Source: Oceanospirillum sp048265165 (GTDB lineage: Bacteria; Pseudomonadota; Gammaproteobacteria; Pseudomonadales; Halomonadaceae). From it: a stretch of 64,000 nucleotides of DNA. The notes below the pieces were generated by a model that saw only the letters and a list, made by a program, of their open reading frames with translations, ran no database searches and had not been told where the DNA came from. The stretch spans positions 558,001 through 622,000 of the forward strand of contig NZ_JBLXCD010000001.1 of assembly GCF_048265165.1 (NCBI RefSeq). The letters are read 5' to 3'. Each line of letters begins with the position of its first letter. Position 1 is the first letter of the stretch. This document shows positions 9,703 to 17,779 of this stretch, one piece after another. The translations under genes were made by a program, and so were the position numbers.

Positions 9703-9962
9703 GCAAAGAATACTCTGTGAAAGCAGGTTTAGCACAAGTGCTGGTTGCCCGCTATTATCCATTTTTTAGAGGCTGCGTCTTGGGCTTTACACCCTTGTTT
9801 ACCCTATGGAATATCATCAATGAAGTTTGCGGCAAACCCTGTATTCGTGTAAATTTATTGCAACTATAAAAACATGTCACAGATCAATGCATAAAATTGC
9901 ATTTAATCCCCAGCACATACTTGAAGTTAAGTGGCAAATAAGGATTGTTGAGTGCAGTTATC

Positions 9963-11237
9963 ATGAAAAAGACTATTGCTACAGAGCATGTAAGAATTGG
10001 CATGCGGATCGTTGAGCTGGATGTAAACTGGCTTGAGTCCCCTTTTTGGCGTCGCGCTTTTACTGTTAAAACTGAAGAAGAACTGATCAAACTCAATCGG
10101 GCCTGCAAGCAAGTGGTCATTGATGTTGAAGCATCTGCACGTCACTCTTTGACGCACTTCAGAAGCACTCCCGTAGAACCGGCAAAAGCTCGTAAAAAAG
10201 CCGATCAAACCGATAAACAGACGTCAGGAAAAGCTCAGCAAAACGAAAAAGATGCTCTCAAAAACCGCAAGGGTCTGATTGCAGCTCCGGAACTGCTCAA
10301 CCGCAAAGAACTTCAGATTATCGAAAGCAATATCGCTGTTTGTGTCAGGGAAGTAAAAGACCTGTTTACCCGGGTCAATGACCGCAACCGAGTATCGTTC
10401 AAGAAGCTGACAGATGCGGTTCACTGCCTGATGGATGATGCGCTCAACGATGCTGCCTCTCTGTTACTTCTATCCCGACTAAAAGAAAAAGAACAATCTT
10501 TGGCGGAAAAATCTGTCAATGTCTGTATCCTGACGATCGCTTTTGCGCAGTATTTGGATCTGGATCAGCACACCATCTACCTGCTTGGCATGGCAGCATT
10601 ACTGCATGATATCGGTATGCTGAAAGTACCAAGCTACCTGCTCAGCTATGAAGGCAAGCTCAACAGAGCGCAGCGACAGGCTATTGAGTACCACGTTATT
10701 GAAGGCATGAGCTTTGTTGGTTTGCACAACGAGCTATCCACGCTCCCTCAGCTAAAAGAGATCATCGGCAACCATCATGAACGTTATGACGGTTCAGGCT
10801 ACCCCAGGGGTATCAAAGGCGAAAACATTCCTTATCTGGCTCAGGTTCTCGGTATCACCAGCACCTATGAGGCCATGACACGGGAACGTTTCTATAGCGA
10901 TGCCGCTAACCCAACCCAGGCACTATCCCGTATCTACAGCTGGCGAGCTAAGCTTTTTGATAGCCGTCTGGTCACCCGTTTTATCAAAGCATTAGGGGTT
11001 TACCCGCCGGGTTGCATGGTCGAACTGATGAATGGCCGGATGGCCGTGGTTACAATGATCAACCCTGAAAATCGTACACGCCCTGTTATTCGGGTTCTGA
11101 AAAGCAGCGACCAGCTTTCTGCTGATGGCAGTATTGAACTGGATCTGATGGCCCCAGAATATGCGCACATTAGTATCACGCGCACACTGGACGAAACTAA
11201 CCTACAGGATCTTGAAAAATTAGCCAACAGTACATAA
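9963..11237 (+). CDS. DUF3391 and HD-GYP domain protein, probable cyclic-di-GMP phosphodiesterase
   Basis: Soluble 424-residue signalling enzyme. The N-terminal region (about 1-130) resembles DUF3391, and the C-terminal half is an HD-GYP domain that in active members hydrolyses c-di-GMP to GMP. Key motifs are intact: the HD pair in ALLHDIGML, a downstream His in EYHVIEGM, HHERYDGSGYP with the GYP triplet, and the following YLAQVLGI. No membrane segment is seen, so it is cytoplasmic. ATG 9963 (MKKTIATEHV) is preferred over an in-frame TTG at 9945. It is convergent with the CWC gene, three bases apart. Confidence 0.88.
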   Translation: MKKTIATEHVRIGMRIVELDVNWLESPFWRRAFTVKTEEELIKLNRACKQVVIDVEASARHSLTHFRSTPVEPAKARKKADQTDKQTSGKAQQNEKDALKNRKGLIAAPELLNRKELQIIESNIAVCVREVKDLFTRVNDRNRVSFKKLTDAVHCLMDDALNDAASLLLLSRLKEKEQSLAEKSVNVCILTIAFAQYLDLDQHTIYLLGMAALLHDIGMLKVPSYLLSYEGKLNRAQRQAIEYHVIEGMSFVGLHNELSTLPQLKEIIGNHHERYDGSGYPRGIKGENIPYLAQVLGITSTYEAMTRERFYSDAANPTQALSRIYSWRAKLFDSRLVTRFIKALGVYPPGCMVELMNGRMAVVTMINPENRTRPVIRVLKSSDQLSADGSIELDLMAPEYAHISITRTLDETNLQDLEKLANST

Positions 11238-11239
11238 TT

Positions 11240-11530
11240 TTATGGCTCAAGCACCACCTTCTTTTCCAGATACCCTACCGCGCAGTCACGGCAAACACAT
11301 GCCTTTGAACGTTGTTCAGGAGAGATACGGGTGAGTAGGGATTCCGGAAATGAGATTCCGGGGTCATAGCACCAGCAACCCTGTCTGGAGTCCTGGGCAT
11401 TATGATGAGCGCAATTATTCAGTCGATGGCAAAGCGGGCATCTTGCAGGATCAATTTTACTATCATTATTTTTAACGGCCTGCAGCGGATCAAAAACAAC
11501 AACGGCAGTTTTACTCAAAATATACTCCAT
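11240..11530 (-). CDS. Cysteine-rich CWC family small protein
   Basis: Small protein of about 96 residues of the cysteine-rich CWC family, probably metal-binding and of unknown function. The signature is CPLCHRLNNC followed by GCWCYD and CVCRDC: the first cysteines pair as CxxC and the last as CxC..C. The frame is open much further upstream (to 11821), but that part overlaps the divergent acyltransferase and looks non-coding. ATG 11530 (MEYILSKTAV) is a compromise; ATG 11578 is possible. Family members are usually 70-100 residues. Confidence 0.7.
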   Translation of the reverse strand: MEYILSKTAVVVFDPLQAVKNNDSKIDPARCPLCHRLNNCAHHNAQDSRQGCWCYDPGISFPESLLTRISPEQRSKACVCRDCAVGYLEKKVVLEP

Positions 11531-11686
11531 ACCTGACTCACTATAACCATCATTTTTAATATTCAGTCCGTGCAGCATATCTTCTGACGTCCAAAAATAA
11601 CACGGCTGATCAAACTGATTTTCTGATCCCCTCTGATCTGGCAAAATAGTACGCTTTATTATCAATAAGATAACAACAGGCGGATC

Positions 11687-12352
11687 ATGACCGGAGGAAA
11701 ACCACCAGAGTTTTATCAGACTCAGCATAAAAAGCGCCTCAGCTGGATGCCTTGGCTCTATTACCGCCTGAAACCCAAAAACCTGCAATGGGCTAAACCG
11801 TGGCAGGATGATCTTCAGCAAGCCCTAATGCAGCTTGAAACCATTGAGATCGCTGAGCAGGTATTTATCGCTCCGGAAGCTGCACTTTTTGCTGAGCCAG
11901 GGCGAGCCATCACCTTAGGTGAAGAGACCTTTGTTGCCGCAAACTGCTTCTTACACGGCCCTCTGGTAATCGGCCGCGAAGTTGCTATCAATCACAGCTG
12001 CTCTTTTGATGGTGGCAAAGCAGGCATTACAATCGGTGACCAGACCCGTATTGCCAACCAAGTAAAGCTTTATGCCTTTGATCACGGAATGGCGCCTGAC
12101 ATGCCAATCTATCAGCAAGGTAACGGTTCAAAGGGGATCTCGATTGGCCGGGATGTTTGGATCGGGGCCGGGGCAGGTGTACGGGACGGCGTCACAATCG
12201 GAGATCACGCCGTGATCGCAATGAATGCCATGGTGACCAAAGATGTCCCGGAGTTTGCTATTGTGGCAGGCAATCCGGCTAAATTGATTGGTGATCGCCG
12301 TGAGAAGCCGATAGGTTACAGAGAGAAGGCCACCGGAATTTCAGACAAATAA
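11687..12352 (+). CDS. Left-handed beta-helix acyltransferase (CatB/maltose O-acetyltransferase-like)
   Basis: Hexapeptide-repeat acyltransferase of 221 residues. The central and C-terminal region shows LbH repeats ((I/V)GxxxxI style: ITLGEETFVAANCFLHG, ISIGRDVWIGAGAGVRDGV, TIGDHAVIAMNAMVTKDVP). It ends in the family hallmark IVAGNPAKLIGDR. DHG near the active-site turn probably contains the catalytic His. The acceptor is not evident from context. Start ATG 11687 has AGGCGG five bases upstream. An N-terminal 60-residue extension (FYQTQHKKRLSWMPWLYYRL) is amphipathic and could touch the membrane. Confidence 0.82.
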   Translation: MTGGKPPEFYQTQHKKRLSWMPWLYYRLKPKNLQWAKPWQDDLQQALMQLETIEIAEQVFIAPEAALFAEPGRAITLGEETFVAANCFLHGPLVIGREVAINHSCSFDGGKAGITIGDQTRIANQVKLYAFDHGMAPDMPIYQQGNGSKGISIGRDVWIGAGAGVRDGVTIGDHAVIAMNAMVTKDVPEFAIVAGNPAKLIGDRREKPIGYREKATGISDK

Positions 12353-12411
12353 TGTCAATCCGTTAGTCTGTCGTATTATTCTTACCGCTAAAATTTACAA
12401 ACGGAGCCGTT

Positions 12412-12945
12412 ATGCCGTTACATATCTGCTTTATTCATGGCAAAGAGAGTGGCCCCTGGGGTAACAAAGGCCAACTTTTCTCCCGTATTGCCAACGAACG
12501 CGGTCACGAGTTCAGTGCCTTAAATTACCTAAGCGCAGAAAACCCTGACGATCCGGAAAGCCGGGTCAAAATGCTAAATGCCTATCTGGCAGAAACCAAA
12601 ATACCCGGTAATGAACTCATTTTAGTCGGCTCCAGCATGGGGGGATATGTTGCAGCCCGTGCCAGCCAAAGATACAGAGCTGCCGGCATGTTTCTGATGG
12701 CTCCGGCAATTGGACTGGAGCACTACCCTGTTCAATGGCCTGAAATCAAAGCGGGCTCAATATATCTGGTACACGGCTTATTTGATCGCACAATCCCCTG
12801 GATGAACACCAATATGTTAAGTCAAAAGCTTGACTGTAAGATTCACCTTCTGGCAGACGATCATCGCCTTAGCGACAGCCTAGATCTGATTGAAGAGGAC
12901 TTTCTGATCTTTCTGACTGAACTGGAAATCGCCCTGAACACATAA
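12412..12945 (+). CDS. Alpha/beta hydrolase family protein (YqiA-like)
   Basis: Compact serine hydrolase of 177 residues. The nucleophile elbow is GSSMGG, the oxyanion loop lies in CFIHGKESGP near the N-terminus, and a late Asp (HGLFDRTIPW) and His (ADDHRLSD) complete a plausible triad. No signal peptide is present, so it is cytoplasmic. Substrate unknown. Start ATG 12412 follows CGGAG with good spacing. It is separate from the acyltransferase by 59 bases and may share its transcript. Confidence 0.8.
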   Translation: MPLHICFIHGKESGPWGNKGQLFSRIANERGHEFSALNYLSAENPDDPESRVKMLNAYLAETKIPGNELILVGSSMGGYVAARASQRYRAAGMFLMAPAIGLEHYPVQWPEIKAGSIYLVHGLFDRTIPWMNTNMLSQKLDCKIHLLADDHRLSDSLDLIEEDFLIFLTELEIALNT

Positions 12946-12991
12946 AACAGATTAATCTAGGTCTGGTGCGAAATAACAGCGTTATGAAAAC

Positions 12992-13018
12992 AAAAAAAGA
13001 GGACAATCCATGTCCTCT
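12992..13018 (-). terminator. Rho-independent terminator of the GGDEF-like gene
   Basis: On the minus strand AGAGGAC / GTCCTCT with a seven-base loop is followed by a run of T, 48 bases after the stop of the gene ending at 13066. Confidence 0.8.
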
Positions 13019-13065
13019 AAGAGCAATAGCCTATTCGGCCGGTATGAGCTCTACACTGAAAAAAA

Positions 13066-13650
13066 CTATCCGCAAGCCTTCAACTCTCTGTCAAAGTTAA
13101 GGATATGAAGCTGCTCCACCCCTTGGCATTTCATATCACTACTGTAGCGCTGTGCCTCAGTCAGCACATGATCCAATGGGGCACCTCCCATCGTAATAGC
13201 GGCTGTAACTGTACAGGTTAGCTCAATTAATTGATCCGCCAGATGAATACCAGGCTTAAGGGCCTGCTGAATATCCAGGGCGAGGGACTTTAGCTGCTCG
13301 CTATCAACAGGGGAGTCGGTCCATAATAACTGCACAAAGCAATCACCATCATAGCGATAGCATCGACTATCCCAGCCGTGACGGATACTGGTCAGGCGGT
13401 TTGCTGTCATCGCCAGAACAAAGTCACCAATAGCCCGCCCATGCTCTCGGTTAAAACGCGAAAACTGATCAAGTTCAACCATCACAACGGCCAACTCATG
13501 GCTGGACAACGCCTCCGCCCTGCTGTCGCTGTCCAATACAGAACGACAAAGTAAACCTGTTAGCGCGTCATAATGGCCTGATACACCCGGCAAAGCCCAT
13601 TTCGTTGAATCCATTGGAGTAAGAACCGGAGCACGGGTTTCAATTGTCAT
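13066..13650 (-). CDS. Degenerate GGDEF-domain protein
   Basis: Soluble protein of 194 residues made essentially of one diguanylate-cyclase-like domain. The family start (HYDALTGLLCR) and the FDxFKxxND-like region (ELDQFSRFNREHGRAIGDFVL) are recognisable, but the active-site GGDEF loop reads DGDCF in the context YRYDGDCFVQL. Two catalytic-loop positions are therefore changed and synthesis of c-di-GMP is unlikely. No RxxD inhibitory site is seen in the usual position. It may act as a c-di-GMP or GTP sensor, or a binding partner. The transcript ends at its own terminator. Confidence 0.8.
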   Translation of the reverse strand: MTIETRAPVLTPMDSTKWALPGVSGHYDALTGLLCRSVLDSDSRAEALSSHELAVVMVELDQFSRFNREHGRAIGDFVLAMTANRLTSIRHGWDSRCYRYDGDCFVQLLWTDSPVDSEQLKSLALDIQQALKPGIHLADQLIELTCTVTAAITMGGAPLDHVLTEAQRYSSDMKCQGVEQLHILNFDRELKACG

Positions 13651-13884
13651 AACCAGACCTCTTTAATAGCGCATCACATTGTTCTTTTAGTTGTGATGGA
13701 AGTAAGAACGAATGTCATGAAAGAATAGTATTTGGAATCAGACCAAACATATTGTTTTGTAATAATGAGTTAAACTTTGTAACAAGACTACTGGGTTCAC
13801 TACTGTTCTCTTTAAGGGTTTTCCCTAGGGCATAATACGGCTGTCAAAGGTATACTAAAATCATACTGTGAACTGGATATAAGA

Positions 13885-15768
13885 ATGGAAGAGCCAAAAA
13901 AAATATCTTTTACAAATCAGTTAGTTAGGTCGATCGTCCTGCCAGCCTTACTTGTTGTCGCTCTTCTTTCAGCTCTGCAGCTATACCTTTACTATCAACT
14001 GAGTGCAACCAGCATGCAGGCCCATGCAGACAAACAAATAAAGTTGGTTGTACCGATTCTCTCCAAAGCACTTTATGATGCTGATGAAGAAACCATCAAT
14101 CTGATTGGCGACAGTCTTTTCCAGGAAGCCAATGTCGATTATCTGATGATTTCAGACCAGTTCTCACGAGTTTATCTGCGAAGCAGAAACAGTGAAAATA
14201 TGCAGCTCCCTTCTATAGCGGTATCCAGGTCGTTGAGCTACACAAACAATAGCGGGCAGAGCCTGCTACTGGGCAACATTAATATTCAATATAACCCTCA
14301 GATACTGCTGGAAGGCCGAACCGAAGCCCTCGCCACCATTGTCGCACTTGGCATTCTCAAATTTGTTTTCCCTTTACTGGCACTAACTTTATTCCTGCAT
14401 CAGAAAGTTCAGCGCCGACTGAGCTATCTTATCAGGAAAATATCTGATTCCCGGCCGGACAATCTCCGCCAGATAGCCCCAAGGCGCAGTGATCCGGGGG
14501 AGATTAAAGCACTGATCGGTGCCTATAATCAGCTCCAGGAAAATAACTTCCGCTACCACAACCGACAGCAGGAAGCACACGCAAAGCTTATTGAACGTAC
14601 GAATGAGGTCGCTGAGAGCCGGGAATCCGCCCGTATGCTGACCAATATGCTTCAGAATAGCCAAAAACGATATCGGGCACTCTTCCACCGGAATGTAGAC
14701 GCGCTTCTTATTGTCGAGAGCTTCCGCCTGGAAGAGGAAGAACGCTTTCGCATCATCGATGCAAATCTTGCAGCCATGAGTATTCTGGACCGGGCACTTG
14801 ATCAGCTTATTAAGCAGGATTTCGAAGCAATGTTCGGGTCAAAACCTCTGGAGCATGGCCGTTATCTGCTTAATAACAACACGCTTCCGCCCTCATTACA
14901 GAAAGCGAACCTTCAGATAGAACTGCATTTCAATGTGGTCATGTTTGAGAAACAAGGGATCTATTACGTCACCCTAAGAGATGTCAGTGATAAAATACGG
15001 GCTGAAAAACTGGAAAAAGAAGCCAATGAATTGATGAACTTCCGTCAGAATCAGATGGCTATTGCTGAAATGGCAACAACCATTGCCCACGAGGTCAATC
15101 AACCACTTGCCGCTATTCAGAACTATGCCCTGTCTGCGATCAACTTCAGCAAGTCTGGCCAGATCAATCAGGACAAGCTTCACCAAAGCCTTGAACAATT
15201 AATGCAACAAGCCAATATTGCATCCCAGATTGTACAACAGGCCAGGGCCCAGCTTGGCCGCAATGACTATCCACAACAACCGCTGAACCTTATCCAGGCA
15301 CTCGAAGAGAGTCAGGCTCTGTGTCAGCATAGGGCAGATAAGCATAACATTACCCTTAGTTTCCACTCTGAACTGGAAAAAGCGATCGCTGTTGCTAACG
15401 AAGTTCAGTTCAAACAGATTATGATTAATACGCTTTCAAATGCTATAGAAGCACTTGCTGAAAGCACCGCAGATCCGAGGGAAATCAAAATTTCTCTGTA
15501 TCGTGAAGATCACAACTATGTGATTAAGATCAGAGATAACGGGCCTGGTATCGAAAATATAGAGCGGGTGTTCACCGCCCATTTCAGTACCAAAGAAAAG
15601 GGTTTGGGTATGGGGCTTGCCATTTGCCGCAGTATTGCAGAGATGCATCATGGTTCAATAACAGCCCGCAATCTCACCCCCTGTGGCGCTGAGTTTACTT
15701 TACGCCTTCCTGATCATATCGATATAACAGATAAAAAGGCCGCAACACTGAAAACTGAACCCTCATAA
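13885..15768 (+). CDS. Membrane sensor histidine kinase
   Basis: Two-component kinase of 627 residues. Membrane segments lie near 15-37 and 150-170 and enclose a periplasmic domain of about 110 residues. A HAMP-like stretch, a coiled coil (about 210-260) and a PAS-like domain (about 265-370) follow. The HisKA box is IAHEVNQPLAAIQNYA with phospho-acceptor His near 402. The ATPase domain has an N box (LSNAIEAL), G1 (RDNGPGIE) and G2 (GLGMGLAI). The HEVNQPL style groups it with DctB/FixL-like kinases. A FixJ-type regulator starts 58 bases downstream, making a pair. Confidence 0.92.
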   Translation: MEEPKKISFTNQLVRSIVLPALLVVALLSALQLYLYYQLSATSMQAHADKQIKLVVPILSKALYDADEETINLIGDSLFQEANVDYLMISDQFSRVYLRSRNSENMQLPSIAVSRSLSYTNNSGQSLLLGNINIQYNPQILLEGRTEALATIVALGILKFVFPLLALTLFLHQKVQRRLSYLIRKISDSRPDNLRQIAPRRSDPGEIKALIGAYNQLQENNFRYHNRQQEAHAKLIERTNEVAESRESARMLTNMLQNSQKRYRALFHRNVDALLIVESFRLEEEERFRIIDANLAAMSILDRALDQLIKQDFEAMFGSKPLEHGRYLLNNNTLPPSLQKANLQIELHFNVVMFEKQGIYYVTLRDVSDKIRAEKLEKEANELMNFRQNQMAIAEMATTIAHEVNQPLAAIQNYALSAINFSKSGQINQDKLHQSLEQLMQQANIASQIVQQARAQLGRNDYPQQPLNLIQALEESQALCQHRADKHNITLSFHSELEKAIAVANEVQFKQIMINTLSNAIEALAESTADPREIKISLYREDHNYVIKIRDNGPGIENIERVFTAHFSTKEKGLGMGLAICRSIAEMHHGSITARNLTPCGAEFTLRLPDHIDITDKKAATLKTEPS

Positions 15769-15826
15769 TCTGAAGCTTATCGCTGAACCTATTATAAGCA
15801 CCAGCTACTTTCAGGGAGATATCCAC

Positions 15827-16450
15827 TTGCAGGCACTACCACAAAAAATCCATATTATTGATGATACTGAGTCTGTCGCCGCTTCACTTCAGATGTTGCT
15901 GGAATCCTATGGCTATGATGCCGTTACCCACTCATCCGGCGAAAATTTTTTACACAGCATGGCAGCCAAAACCTCTGAACCGTGCTGTATCCTTCTCGAT
16001 GTCAGGATGCAGGGGATGAGCGGCATAGAGCTCTTCCAACAACTGGAATCACTGGATGTGATTGCACCGGTTATTTTTATTACCGGTCACGCAACTGTTC
16101 CTATGGCGGTGCGGGCTATTCAACTGGGTGCGTTTGATTTTCTGGAAAAACCCATCGATCACAGCCAGTTAATCTTTAAAGTAGAGGCTGCTTTAAAGAA
16201 ATTCCGTGAAACAAAGAGCGCTTTACAGATTGAACAGGAGAGCCATAAAGCTCTAGAGTCACTGACAAAACGCGAATACCAGATCCTGGAGCTACTGGTC
16301 AAAGGGTGTGCAAACAAGGAGGTCGCCCGCGAACTGAATATTACCGTCAAAACCGTTGAGTATCATCGCAGTAATATTATGCGTAAAACGGCAGTTAATT
16401 CACTTCCCGAGCTGGTCAGACTTCACCTGACCTATCAGAAGTCCTGTTAA
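15827..16450 (+). CDS. FixJ/LuxR-type response regulator
   Basis: Response regulator of 207 residues. The receiver domain (1-125) has the acidic pocket IDD at 11-13, phospho-acceptor Asp58 in LLDVRMQG, and the conserved Lys in FLEKPID. The C-terminal LuxR/GerE HTH (about 140-200) reads LTKREYQILELLVKGCANKE and then TVKTVEYHRSNIMRK. The start is an inferred TTG at 15827 (MQALPQKIHI) with CAGGGAG about 8 bases upstream. It lies immediately downstream of its probable cognate kinase and is followed by a binding-protein gene. Confidence 0.9.
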   Translation: MQALPQKIHIIDDTESVAASLQMLLESYGYDAVTHSSGENFLHSMAAKTSEPCCILLDVRMQGMSGIELFQQLESLDVIAPVIFITGHATVPMAVRAIQLGAFDFLEKPIDHSQLIFKVEAALKKFRETKSALQIEQESHKALESLTKREYQILELLVKGCANKEVARELNITVKTVEYHRSNIMRKTAVNSLPELVRLHLTYQKSC

Positions 16451-16461
16451 ATATAGAACCA

Positions 16462-17697
16462 GTGGCCCGGAAAAATATGCCCCTAATAAACAATATCTAC
16501 CGGATACAGGTGCTTTTTTTAAATACCTGCAGGAGCCTTACCTATTGCCTGATATTGCTGTCACTGCCTATCAGTAGTCTGGCCTCCGCCTTGGAATTAA
16601 CACCGGCAGACAGAACTAATTCCGCCGATATTCCAGCACAAGAACATCACCACAACACCTACCGGATTGTTGTGCTGGTGAATAAAACAGAGAACCCCTT
16701 CTGGTCACAGGTCAAAACATCAGCTAAAAAAGCAGCCCACGACCTTAATCTGGAACTGCAGGTTATCGCTATCAACAACAACCCGTTGAGACCCGTTCGT
16801 GTTCTTTCTGCTCTGGTGAATTCCAGCCATAAACCCAATGCGGTGCTTTTCCCCAATATCAAAAATACAGGGAAAGCTATTCTGGAACTGCTCGAACAGC
16901 ACCAGGTTTATAGCATTGTTTACGACAACGGCTTTGCCCCAAAAGATAACATAGGGCTTCCGGGTCAGTTTTATCGGTACTGGGTAGGCCAAATCGATGC
17001 GGGTAACTATGAAGCCAGTCGCCAGTTAACCCAGGAGCTACTCAATCAGGCCCTGACAATGTTCCCGGAGCAACGCCCACTGCCAATAATCGTTCTGGAG
17101 GGCCGGACAGCATCAAGAGCCAACGCTCAACGGCTGCTGGGAATGTTTGATGCATTAATGACCTACAGCAAACAGGTAGAGATCCGGCAAATTTTCCGCA
17201 CACGCTATGACACCCGGCATGCGCGTCATGCAATCCTCACAGCCCACAGGCGTTACCCTGGTGTACGGGTTATCTGGGCAGCCAATGATGCCATGGCACT
17301 CAGCGCGGCAGAGGCTGTAAAAGAAACCGGATTAATTCCCGGAAAGGATATCCTGATTGCTGGCTTTGACCTCCTGCCGGAAGCTCAGGCAAAAATCAAA
17401 ACAGGGGAGCTGTTTAACAGCTATGGCGGGCATGCACTGTCAGCGGCCTGGGGATTAGTTTACCTGCACGATATTTTGCACGATAGTTCCCATAAATACC
17501 GTCGCTTAGCAATACCATTACAGTCTGGCAGACACCCCTTCAAAGTCCCTCAGCCCGGTCCAGGCGGTACCCTCTGGGTAAAACCAGACGCTGACTTTTC
17601 CAATATCGATTTCTCTGCTTTAAGTCTGACCTCTGACCAATCGCAGCAAAGCGATCAAAAAAATCGTTATCTGTTTGAACAACGCCACATGCCATAG
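16462..17697 (+). CDS. Orphan periplasmic sugar-type (peripla_BP_4) binding protein
   Basis: Secreted binding protein of 411 residues. The N-terminal hydrophobic stretch (about 27-43, ending LASA) is a signal peptide. The mature part starts near TYRIVVLVNKTENPFWSQVK and has the ribose/LuxP-type fold, including the late motif IWAANDAMALSAAEAVKETG. It begins 11 bases after the response regulator and no permease or ATPase is nearby, so it more likely serves the upstream kinase as a ligand-sensing partner than transport. The GTG at 16462 or the ATG at 16477 could be the start. Confidence 0.82.
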   Translation: MARKNMPLINNIYRIQVLFLNTCRSLTYCLILLSLPISSLASALELTPADRTNSADIPAQEHHHNTYRIVVLVNKTENPFWSQVKTSAKKAAHDLNLELQVIAINNNPLRPVRVLSALVNSSHKPNAVLFPNIKNTGKAILELLEQHQVYSIVYDNGFAPKDNIGLPGQFYRYWVGQIDAGNYEASRQLTQELLNQALTMFPEQRPLPIIVLEGRTASRANAQRLLGMFDALMTYSKQVEIRQIFRTRYDTRHARHAILTAHRRYPGVRVIWAANDAMALSAAEAVKETGLIPGKDILIAGFDLLPEAQAKIKTGELFNSYGGHALSAAWGLVYLHDILHDSSHKYRRLAIPLQSGRHPFKVPQPGPGGTLWVKPDADFSNIDFSALSLTSDQSQQSDQKNRYLFEQRHMP

Positions 17698-17779
17698 CCT
17701 AAAAGCATGCACACAGGTTTGCGTTTGTGGCACCCCATCCTTAGACTGTTGTTTTTACGGTAAAAACTGGAATATGGTT

